Part shown: positions 46,745 through 56,963 of the stretch, piece after piece
How the letters are laid out: every line of letters begins with the position of its first letter
Numbering within the stretch: position 1 is the first letter of the stretch
Assembly: GCA_963970005.1 (NCBI GenBank)
Contig: CAXAMN010022695.1
Span: forward strand, 966,678 to 1,030,677
Direction of reading: 5' to 3'
DNA: 64,000 nt
Source of the DNA: Durusdinium trenchii
Lineage: Eukaryota; Sar; Dinophyceae; Suessiales; Symbiodiniaceae
The notes under the pieces: model-generated
Told to the model about the DNA's origin: nothing
What the model saw: only the letters and a program-made list of their open reading frames with translations
Databases searched by the model: none
Made by a program: the position numbers and the translations under genes

Positions 46745-47738
46745 TTGTTTGCATGAAAAACATCTCCCAGGAGCACCCGTTCTGAAAAAAACGGCTGCCT
46801 TTAATTTATCCCGAAGTTAGTTCTAATTTAGTTTTACGTTAATGCAGATTTAGTTTTGTTTATTGTTCAATCTATTTGTTTTCAAATTCAATTGTTTTAC
46901 AATTTTTGTTATTCCATGTTGATTTCCAACTTATTTTGAATTCCAATTCGAATAAATTGAAATATAAACAAAACTGAACAAAAAACATAATTAGACATAT
47001 TTTCAAAAAACACAAAACAAAATAGACTTAAACTAAGTTTGAATTGTAATTAAACTAAGGTTGAATCAACATTTCATTATTTCATATAGAAATGGAAAGA
47101 AATAAGATAGAATCGCTTAACCTGCAGCTCGATTAGAAGTCAATTGCTGTAAAAATGAGTTAGAACCAGACTTGAATGAGAATTAAAGTGACATTTACAG
47201 TAGACTCAGAACTAAATTAGAATTGAAATCAAAATGGAGATTGAAACTAAACTTAAACTAGAAATCAATTAGATTCAAATTTGAATTCAACCAGGTTCAA
47301 TTTTAATATCCTAAATTTAGAATTAAGTTGGGCTTAAATAGTTTCAAAAAAATAAATACTTACTCAATAGTAGTTTTTTAATGAAGGTCTATTTCTATTA
47401 ATTCAATTCAATTTTGGTATTCAAATTCGGCTAAAACTGTATAGCGTAAAAAATGACTTATATAGATCTAAATTTGAAGTCCGTTGGAAGTAGATGAAGC
47501 CTGTATTTTCAATGAAATTTGATTATATTTCAAGTCAACTCTAAATCAACTTTCAATAAAAAATACAGGTTGCGCAAAAGCCCAAAGAACACCCCAGAAC
47601 GGCATTTAGGCCGCGCAAGGCAGTTCCACTCGCGCCACAACCTTCTTCCGCCAAGCATGGAGCAGCATTAGCCCCTCCATGCTTCGTTCTACTTGTGAAC
47701 TGACCCGGGTGGGCGCAAATCAGTGCCCGTGTGAGAGC

Positions 47739-47760
47739 ACGCACGCACGCACGCACGCAC

Positions 47761-47800
<40 letters not shown>
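47739..47800 (+). repeat. (ACGC)n(AAGC)n compound microsatellite
   Basis: About six ACGC/GCAC units followed by about ten AAGC units. It generates false cysteine/alanine-rich and lysine/serine-rich open frames. Confidence 0.9.
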
Positions 47801-47801
<1 letters not shown>

Positions 47802-48284
47802 GCACACACACCTCAAAGCCCGCACCAAGTACTGCGCCTGCCACGCAAAGTGACAATATCATATCATGTTAGCTTCAACAAAATGTTCGCCACACCACAC
47901 GTGACACGTTCTGCCCAGCCACCAAAATCGCCATTTTAGCTGAGACTTGTCACGAAAACACAGCTTCGAAGCAACAGCCTGAGACGCAAATCCCAATGTC
48001 ACAGCCACCTCCAACACCCCCAAAACACCACCCTCCAAACGCCAATCCCAATGTGAGTACGCAGAAAACCGCGGATCTCACAAAACTCTGGTTTTTGCGA
48101 CGAATCTGACGATCACTCTCCATCGACAAACCTCTCCAAAAGCTTCGCCCAATGGGGAGAATTTACGACGTCAGCACACCCCACGACGACGAGAAACGAC
48201 GACACAGAGCACCCGAGGCGAACACAGTCCAACCCCCAGATCGAGGACCCTTCGCTACGCATTCGGGAAAACATATTATAAACA

Positions 48285-48700
48285 CAAATTTCAGAGAGTC
48301 TTCACTGAACCCCCCCGGAGGACAAACCCCTGAAAACGTGTATTTTTTGTATTTGTCCACAGGGTCCAAAATTTTCCACACAGTGCTCTCCTGGTAGTGC
48401 AGCTTTCTTGACAAATGTTAAGTTTTCTCGCAAATGTGTGTTCTTTTGAGTCAACATTTATCAATAAAACTGCGCTGCCAGGAGGGCACCCTGTTAAGAT
48501 TTGTCAAAACAACTACACTGTGGGGAGGGCACTCTGTTAACCTTTGTCAAGAAAACTACACTGCCAGGACACTCTGCAAAAGATTCTGCACTTTGTGGAC
48601 AACTCTTGAAGAAAACAAGCTAAAACACACAAAAAGATACATGTTTTCAGAAGTTTGTCCTCTGTGGGAGGGTTCAGTCAAGACTCTCATAAATAAATAT
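48285..48700. repeat. Foldback element at the 3' side of the cassette
   Basis: The left arm holds GAGAGTCTTCACTGAAC, GGAGGACAAACCCCTGAAAA and CTTTCTTGACAAATGTTAAG; the right arm (to 48697) holds their reverse complements in mirror order. The loop region repeats GCTGCCAGGAGGGCAC and TGTTAAGATTTGTCAA. No coding capacity. Confidence 0.7.
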
Positions 48701-48762
48701 ACATATACCTTGACCAACCAAAACCTAAGAAAAAGCAGGGTTTGAAGAATACCTCAACTTCT

Positions 48763-48802
48763 GGAGGGAAACCCGAGGTTTGTCATGAAACCCGAGGTTT
48801 TG
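48763..48802. repeat. GAAACCCGAGGTTT pair, left side of cassette
   Basis: Two copies of GAAACCCGAGGTTT about 20 bp apart, just beyond the stop of gene D. Three copies lie on the other side at 60043-60112, and a degenerate AAACCCGGGGTTTT lies between genes B and C near 54395. Confidence 0.7.
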
Positions 48803-48870
48803 CTTTTCTGGGTTTTGACAAACGCACAAAGAAGTTGCCAAAGCAGCAAACACACTCCAATCTTTTTATC

Positions 48871-51045
48871 TCAAGAAATGATGTACTTAAGCTTCCGCCA
48901 TTCTGCAAATGCCTTGGTCAAATAACGGAGTATTGTGCGCTCGCAAACCTTTGAAGGGTGTACACGTCGTGAAGTCCGTGATGCTTTTCCGATAAAATCC
49001 TCTGCTTGCTGCGTTCCCCAGCACAAAGGGTTAATCACCCATCTCTGGGATTTTCCAGCGATCCACAAGTCTTGCAAAAAAATGTGATGGAGCAAATGAT
49101 GTTTGGGCATGAACGGATAAAGAGACCGTCCCTGGTTGTAGCTAATTTTGGCCAGGTGGTCATAGATCCGCAGGAATTGTAGCCCAGCATCTCCAAGATA
49201 CATCGCAGTCTCACCTGCTATCCAAACATCCTCCTCGTACAGCGCTGAAAAAAAACTGTTGATCAAGTGGCACGCCTTCGCTTGTTTCTCGTAAAGAACG
49301 TCGCCAGACAGATCAGCAGTTGAATTCCAGGCTTCCAGCCATTTCATCAACACTGTTGTAGCAGCCCCCTTTGACCAAAGGGCACTAGGTGTCTCGTTCC
49401 GACTCTTCCACAAAATTGTATCTTTGCTGATGTAGCTGAGGAAAGCTGTTTGCCCCTCCCTCTTGCGCCACGCAAGGTAGTCAGAAGACAGGTTTTCGAA
49501 ACGGACGTCGATGCTGCTTCCTGGGAACAGGTCAGAAATGAGCGCCAGCGTAGACGAAATGAAGGTCTTGCCAACTCCAACATGAAACCCATGCCACACA
49601 TCAAAGTGGTATAAGGCTTCTGCTTGGCTTGGGTTCCAAAGCACACGGGAAAACGGCGGCTGTGTCTTGAAACCACTCTCTTGGAAGCAGGTTTGCAGCC
49701 AACGTGGATTCCTCGAACTCAACTCCTCCATGGGAAAGTCTCGCTTTCCTGCAAGGCAAAGATGACAGACCCCTCGGGGGTCTGCCTGAGCCCTTCCTCT
49801 CAAATTCTTCTCCGTACTATAGTAGGTACGGCTCAGCAAGCCGCATTTGGCCAAAAACTGCCAGTCTCCTGTAACACCAATGAGAACCATCCAAAAGTTT
49901 TCTCCAGTACGTGTGTCTTGCACGCCATGCTTTGACATGTAGTCAGCCGAAGCAGCCCCAAACTCAAAAATGTCCTGCACGGCTTCATCATTCTTGCGGT
50001 ACAAGTGCTTCGGAAGTACTGCTGATAAAAAATGCGTGCTATAAACGTGACCGACATAGTTGCAACGCTGTTTCAAATATTGCTTTGGCAACTGGTCCCT
50101 TTTCTGAGCGCCAGTGGCAGGCTGAAGCCCTCTTCCAAGCACTGACTTAAAGGATGTGACGAAAAATGCTTGTTTCTTTCTGCCACGGCCTTCGTCTCCA
50201 TGATAGGTCATAGCTGCGGTGCACTCTGGTTTCAAAATACCTCGATCGAACAGAGAGAACACTTCGTGGTTTGGGTTTGTCTCGCGGTATCTTGCCCAGA
50301 ATGAGCACCAGATTGCTTTTTCACGATCTGGGTTTGGGTTCATTAGTCCAGATAGAATGTGCCAGCAGTTTCGGTCCAACAGAAAGCGTGCCCAATCCTG
50401 CAATTGAAGCCCCTTCACACTATCATTCTTTTCAAGATTGATATGAATCAGGGGGATCGGCAAGCGTAGGCCCAATTGAGCAAAACACCTGTGGGCATCC
50501 CGCTCTGCATTGGATTCATTGAGGCCAGCGAACCTCAACAAACCTCCCGAAGAAGAAGCAGCAACTTCACCAATGTCCGCAACAATGTTGCGGGCCGCAA
50601 TCACCGATCCACAGCTTGGAGCCTAAGATCCCACAAGAAAGCCACACAGCACCCAAACATCCCAACAAGATCTTCAGTCAAGTGTTTTAGTGCAGAATTT
50701 CAATCAAACCTCCTCCAACCACTTCTTATATAGGAGCAGGCCGTTTAATCCCTTTCATGGCACAATGTTTTGACCAAATGCAGTGTAACAAGGAGGCAGA
50801 GAGACACATTCAGACTTTAGCTTCGCAACCCCATCTCCGATGGCACCAGCGAAGCCCTGGAGAGTGCGGCCGGCAGGTGCACCTGGCATTGTTCTTGGAT
50901 CTCCCTGGTGAAAATTGGGCTGGTTACGGAGGGCTTTTGCAAATAAGAGCAATTGGTGTGTCAGTTCAAAACTTGTGAAGCTTGTTCACGTAAAGCTTTC
51001 CCAATCCGGTCCTTTTCCCCGTCCATCAAATCCTTGCCACTCAAG
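48871..51045 (-). CDS. Cassette gene D: DDE-transposase-like protein
   Basis: Two exons join in phase: 50973-51045 (LSGKDLMDGEKDRIGKALRE) and 48871-50622, entered at GGGATCTTAG followed by G. Earlier exons may exist. Counting from the GTG at 50604 (577 codons), visible marks are HGDEG (135), GDWQF (246), CHLC (280), FDVWHGFHVGVGK (334), KHHLLHH (501) and an ASRTSRRVHP tail (541). An acidic residue early, a second before a CxxC, and a late His cluster fit RNase H-fold DDE transposases of the KDZ/Plavaka sort; that assignment is inference. From memory this is a very common unnamed Symbiodiniaceae family. The long open frame suggests recent function. Confidence 0.65.
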
Positions 51046-51292
51046 CTAGTCCAGCTTGTACGGCTAAAAGACCCCAAATTGCACAACTATGTGTGCATGC
51101 ACCGATGGCAGGTGGCAATTTTCAAGCTGTCCAAGATGATAAGTGCGTCGAGACTTGGGTCGAGCCCTCAACTATAGGGCCAGATACGGTGACAACTCAG
51201 GTAAATAAAAGAACATACTGCCACCTTAGAAATCGCATTCTACCTTAGAAAGCGACAGGCTGCAGGTTCACCCGCAACACAGAAAAAAGGAT

Positions 51293-54106
51293 CTACGCCT
51301 TACCCCTCTTCTTTGGAGCTGCCTTAGTCTTTGCACCTGTCTTAGGGGCAGGTTTGGGAGCAGCATCACCCTCTCGGGTCCGCTTGCGTGCACCCTGCTC
51401 CGCAGACGCCGCGCCATCCCTCTCAGTTTTCTTCTGGAAGAACTTCTTCGAGTTCCTGTTGCGAATGAATGCTAACAAAGGGACCCTTCTCAAGTCCAAA
51501 ACTGCTGAGGTATGGACTTCACTTTTGCCTCGACTGCCAAAGCCTTTTGGCACCTGGAGGCCGGCAGGGCACTAAGAGAAGATCAACTGCACCGTGCAGG
51601 TTATGAAGAAGCAGGTAAAATAAGAACAAGGCACTTCACGGTTGCTGATTTGATAGCCGGTTCACCTTTCTTCCAAAACCTAGGTAACCAAAGGGTCGGC
51701 ACAACTTAATAATTGGTAGTTGGACTGCAAAAATGACAAGCAGCTCTACCGGTCAGAAGTGCCCTGCGCATACACTTCATTACATGCATCGAACTCCTGA
51801 TCAAGCATAGAGATTTGCCGCATCAGCGAGTCCAAAGTCCTAGGCCGTGTGCGAAAGGGTGCGAGGATTGAACACGGGGAAAACCATTTTGCTTCAGATG
51901 GGGCACTCTTGGACTGCAGCATCCACCACGTATTGGTCGGAAATGGTGCGATGCAACCCCCGTAACTTGCCGGACTTTTGCAAGATGCTGTCCATGAAGC
52001 GTTTGAACTGCAGCTTGTACTTGCAGGGTTTCAATTATCAAAGGGACAACACAATTTCCATCCCAAAACTTTTACATCAACATCAACACTTCCAAAAAGT
52101 TCAATTGCGAAAACCATACCCAACCTGTGTGTCAACCTCGCGAGTCTGAGGTTCAGCTCCTTTAGCTTTCTCCCCCACTTCCAAACGAGCTTTCGCGATG
52201 TCCAAGGCCCCACAGACCGGCGCCATGGGTTCATCCACTCCAGCCTGGCCAAGGAGAACGGGGGTCTTTGGTGAGCAAGGGAAGAGGTTGCAAGACACCT
52301 CGGGGACCATCCTTTTGGTGCGGCGTTCTTCTTCAGTCAACTTCTCGGAACGACTCTGAGACTCACGAGTCTTTACAAAGTACTCCGCCAATCCATCATA
52401 CTTATTGGTCCTGGGAAAGCATGGTGCTCGAAAATAGAACCTGAAGACTCAAGACTGAGAGAAAGCAAGAACAAGTCCTGATAAGTTCGTCGGGATGCTG
52501 CTCACAAAACGCCTTTGCTCCGGCAATGCGCTCCCTCAGCGTTTTATAAACCAAAAACACAATAAACATGGTGGCCTGGTCAACCCTATCGTGCGACAAA
52601 TCAGGCATTAACTTGTTTCTAAGATTGGAACTTTGACCAGTGAAGGTCTTCGGACATCTCACGTTCCGAGTACCATCCTTCGGAAATGATGATTTCAACA
52701 CTCTTGCACTTCAGAACGATCAGCTCGAGCTTGTTGAGAAAGGATTCCTGCCCAGTTTGCAAACAATTACATAGGGTCTCTGCCACAGTGACATTGGGGT
52801 CCCCTCAAAACAATTCCCCTCCTTGTCAAAGTTCATCTTTTTGAGCAATTCAGCCATAGCATCTTGTTCTTTTCTGCCCATCACCCAACGGTCTTTCAAG
52901 AACTGAGGTGGGTTCAGGTCAACTCGCTTCTTCTTTGGTTTGACCATTCGTCGGATCCGTGCCAAAGCAGCCTCATGGAGAAGCACCTGTGGGGCAAGTT
53001 GGATGGTGACAGATGAGCACCCTGGTCCACATGATTTAGGGCGTGCACCCAAAAAGATAGTTGTCCAAAAGGTTGTATTTGAGGAAAGTGGGTGAAAGTA
53101 GGAAGCTGTGAAAATCCAACAGGAGCGTATCCCACCAAAAAAGCCCTTGGAACCTGCCGCGTCTTCGAGATTTTGACCTTTGTCGGCTTGGTCCCTGCTT
53201 CCTTCGGTGCAGCCTCAAGCAAACTTGCATCCTCATTCCCACGAGCAGGGGTGGCCACGGGGCGTGCTGCAGCCTGAGGTTCAGATTTGTCCTCGTCACA
53301 GGATGGATTATAATGATTATATAGTGGTTCGTATACAGTTCAATCCCACATCAATCAACCACACAAAGAAAAGAACAATTATGATGCATTGATACAAACC
53401 TTCGTGTGGAGAGTCCTGTGCATCCGATTGTTGTGGAGACCCAAAGAGTTCTTCAAGTTCAGTCGGTGCCAAAGACCCTTCCTGCTCCTGTGCATTGGGG
53501 TCCTCACGACCATGAGTCCACGCGCCAGGAGGGAGAAGAGACGGTGAGGCCTCAGCATTCGCGCCGGTGGGTGGCGTTCCAAGACAGAATCCCTTTCCTA
53601 CCTATGACCAAACAAACAGTAGATGATAGACTTCAGAAAGGTTGGAATCAAGTTTTCCACCCACCATGGTTTAGCAGCGTGCTGTTGTGGAACTCAATTC
53701 TAGGTCCTGGGCTGGTACTGTTTCCAGGCTTTGGGGTCGATGAGCTGGTACCTGCACGACACACTATACACTTAAAGTACCACCACGAAGACTGAACCAG
53801 CCTGCCCATCTTCAATGAGCACAGCCACGTCCAGCATCTTTGAGATCTCCTTGGCACATGAGCGATCACATTGGAATTTACCGGCAAGTTGTTTGTACCA
53901 TGCTCGAACCAGATGCTTTAAACCAAATCGATCCAAATCGGTTTATTTGCAAAACTAGTGTCTTGAATCTCTCGTTCTACTTTCTTCTCGGCATCAATCA
54001 ACTCTTCTTTGACATGCTGGAACCCAGCCCGGAGAGTCTCACAGCTCCACCTGCTGCCTGACTGTCCGGTGACAGCAGGCATCGAAGCTGCTTCAGCTCC
54101 AGCCAT
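51293..54106 (-). pseudogene. Cassette gene C: unknown protein, frameshifted copy
   Basis: Exons on the minus strand, mostly in phase: 53981-54106 (MAGAEAASMPAVTGQSGSRW), 53915 downward (HLVRAWYKQLAGKF), about 53640-53740, 53400-53601, 53154-53291, 52632-52986, 52478-52585, 52137-52410, 51750-52019, 51628-51679, 51293-51553. Introns are 46-170 bp; the one at 52411-52477 fits GA-AG. Mid-protein segments are NVTVAETLCNCLQTGQESFL and GWYSEREMSEDLHWSK; the C-terminus is a lysine-rich tail ending KKRGKA. Two single-base frameshifts are implied, near 52800 (in a G run) and near 51935. The junctions around 53400-53750 are unresolved. No domain is recognised; a basic tail suggests nuclear or nucleic-acid contact. 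Confidence 0.55.
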
Positions 54107-54574
54107 CTGAAGCTGAAGGACAGGGTGGGGCGCACAAACTCGTGTCAAATGGCTTCCTGCCTGGGGCATTCCAAGAAACCAGTGTCACCTTTACAAATTG
54201 CATCATGGCTGGTTGAAACACACGAAGAATCACACTTCCTGTACACTTTTTTACCCAAACTCGCACCAGAAGCTCAGCGATGGACAACAGAAGCCACAAA
54301 ATCTCACTCGGTCCCAGAGCTCAAACCCCATCTTTTCACGACGGGTTCCGATGGGTTTTTTACGGAGTTTCGACGGGTTCACGACGGCTTTCCAAAACCC
54401 GGGGTTTTCCGATTTTATGGGTTTTTGATGGGAAGATGATGGGTTTGTGATGGATAAATTATGGTGTTTCCCTACGATTCCCAGAACCCAGGGTTTTCCG
54501 AAGCAAAAGTCCAAAAAAATCGTTCAGACTCCTTCAAAACCATTCACGGACTAGACAGGGCCAATCATGGAGGC

Positions 54575-56496
54575 TCACAGGGACCGAGGGAGATGTGGAG
54601 CCCAATCAGGTGGGATTCGTAAATGCTTCGATTTACGCAGGTAGTGATACGCAGATGCCAAGTCCGCGTGTCGCCAACGATCCGGGCAATCATCAGCCAT
54701 GCCCATAACGGTTTGCAGAGCTGAAGGCACCGGTGATGGGTTTGGAGGGGGTCCATACTTGTCCACCACCAACTCAGCATGCATGTCGGTGAGCTCCCGT
54801 GCAAACTTCCATGGATAGTTCCTTGGGGGCAGTGGTTTCCAAGATTCCCAGCCAATCCCTCCAAAGTCCTCCAAATGTGCTTACAGGGAAAAAGAACACA
54901 CCTAGAAAGCCAATAGTCCTGACTAAAGGGTTCACTGATTCAGTAGAACAAGACTTTACAAGCTCAAGTTTACAGCTCTGTGGTGTCAAGGAACTCAGTC
55001 CCTTTGAGCTTTGATGTGCCCACATAGCGTTTCTTTCCCTCACGATCTTGGTAATGGCGTACCGTTTGTACATGGGATGCCTGTGAATTCTTCCAAGCTT
55101 TGTAATGGAGCTTACCCTTGTCTAATGCGGAAATCATGGGACTATTCGACCAGCAGTAGTGGCGCTTCGGAGTTTGGCCTCCGTAGTGGGCCATCCACCA
55201 ATTGGCTCTTGTGACCTCACCAGGCAAACGGAACCAAAGGGTTCATTACATCAACCCTACTGCCCCCCCCCCCACAAACTTCTTTCACCTTATTCTCTTT
55301 AATTACTGTTCTTCTTTATTGCAAAGCAGTTGTAGGGGGAAGCGCCTCGTTCAATTGCAGTAGAAACGATGCGCTCCTTTCAAGCTAAGCTACACTCTTA
55401 AGACCATGAGTGCCAATCAGTGCATTCATGAAATCTCGCCATTCTGGGTAGTATTCGAAGACGCTGGAACCAGGCTGTTCTAGCACCCAAGTACCATTCA
55501 AGCATGTGATCAGCAAGCACAGGAGTGTAGTCCTGTCAAGGGCAGCCCCAATTCAATGAAGACCTATCGATAGCACAGTTTCGTTTTATTTGAACAGTAA
55601 ACATACCAGGTCCTTTCTCCAAGGGCATTTGACAATAGCACCGAGGGAACATCCAACCCCACACTGCAGCACTTGCTACGGCCAGATGTTCCAGAATTTA
55701 CATGGACAAAGGAAGAGCACTTCAATGCTAGAACCACCAGAAAGCCCGGCACCGATTTGCCTTTGAGGATCCAGATCAAAGAAAGCCTGGGATCGGTGAG
55801 TTGGAGGCTTCACAAAGTTGTGGGTCACTTAGGCAATGCATGCATTCAACCTAGACACAAGAATCCAGCAGGCGATAAAACATCCATAAAGTTTTTGTTT
55901 CGCTGGCCCCTGTTTGACGCTGCCGGCTGCTCCGGGACATAGTAAATTATGTCAAACTTCGCTGCTGAATAGTTGGCATATCTCATAAATGAGGTTGTTC
56001 TAGCTTCCCCCGCGTAGAACTCCAGGAAATCAACTCCCTGGCAACATGAGTGTGTGCACACGAGGCTCCAACCAACAAACCCAAGGCCTGATCCAAGTTG
56101 AACTGGCCATCCACCCAATGAAGCATGCATATGAGCATGATCAGAACCTAGGCCGCGATTTGCCAGACTACCACCCTATACACCCCAGGCATTATGCTTC
56201 CGCAGTAACTGCAACGTATACACAAACAGCTCCAAGTCCTTGACCTTTGGAGCTCCAAGCGCACGCAAACGCCAAACAATCAAATCTAAATCCATTGCAC
56301 TGGCTTCGACCCCATCAACTACACTAAGAGGCAAAAGGCTCTTGCATGCAGCATGGGGCTTCATGGTAACAGAAGCCGTTAAGGTAGGATTTGCACACAC
56401 AATGGCACCGATAAACATGTCAGAAAAACTCTTCCTGCTCTTAGCGCGCAGTCGTTGCAGGATTGCATTCTTTGGCCTCTTGGCCTTCGGCGCCAT
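54575..56496 (-). pseudogene. Cassette gene B: methyltransferase-like protein, frameshifted copy
   Basis: Starts at ATG (MAPKAKRPKNAILQRLRAKS). Exons: 56184-56496, 55851-56037, 55607-55786, 55405-55533, 54974-55215, 54575-54868. Motif order resembles C5-cytosine methyltransferases: VDFLEFYAGEA (motif I), AAKFDIIY (II), MDVLSPAGFL, then ALKCSSFVHVNSGTSGRS where PC is expected (IV), and VLEQPGSSVFEYYP (VI, replacing EN). The C-terminal part has WWMAHYGGQTPKRHYCWSNS. From memory this is a widespread unnamed Symbiodiniaceae family. The altered PC and ENV motifs make activity doubtful. One extra base near 55502 breaks the frame before VLEQP, and phases at the first two junctions do not fit, so this copy is probably dead or misassembled. 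Confidence 0.6.
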
Positions 56497-56963
56497 GAGA
56501 GGTTAAGGCCTCAGCAGAATCGAGTGATCGTGACTCAGCGACTCAGGGTCGGTTAGATGATGGAAGGAAGGGTCTTGGAAGGGGAGTCACCACAAAGGGC
56601 GCCAACTCCTGAATTGAAATCTCAACCCAGCTGAATCAAAAATTGTGGAAAGTTGGGAAGGAAATGGGTGAGTACATCAAGGACAGAAAGCATGCAGTGG
56701 TAGTGCAGCACGTTTTTTTGCAACGTCGCTCAGGTCATGACTTTCACTTGTCCACTGCAGCTGAGGGTGAGGCACCACAACTGAGACTCAGGGTGCCTTT
56801 TATCCCTCAAGCTGCAGCCCAAACCCCAAGATGAGCTGCGCAGAAAACAAAACACTGTGGATTTACCTGCGGATTTCCCAAATTGGTTGATCAGCAGCCC
56901 CTCCAAAAGCGCTATTGCTGTGCCCCATGAAACTGCACAGCTAGCAAAAACAATTGGTCTCAC

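Larger units (their letters stand above)
44950..47570. repeat. Left AT-rich flank of the cassette
   Basis: No gene. Contains CCAGAGATCCAGAGGAAAGC units (45065-45270), a junction stretch with TCTACTCAAAA and CCGGCACTCCTAGGGCA (45350-45400) that matches 61250-61310 in the same orientation, an inverted array of about 60-bp units centred at 45750, a long palindrome (46341-46744), and degenerate TTAGAATTGAAAT-type sequence to 47570. Confidence 0.7.
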
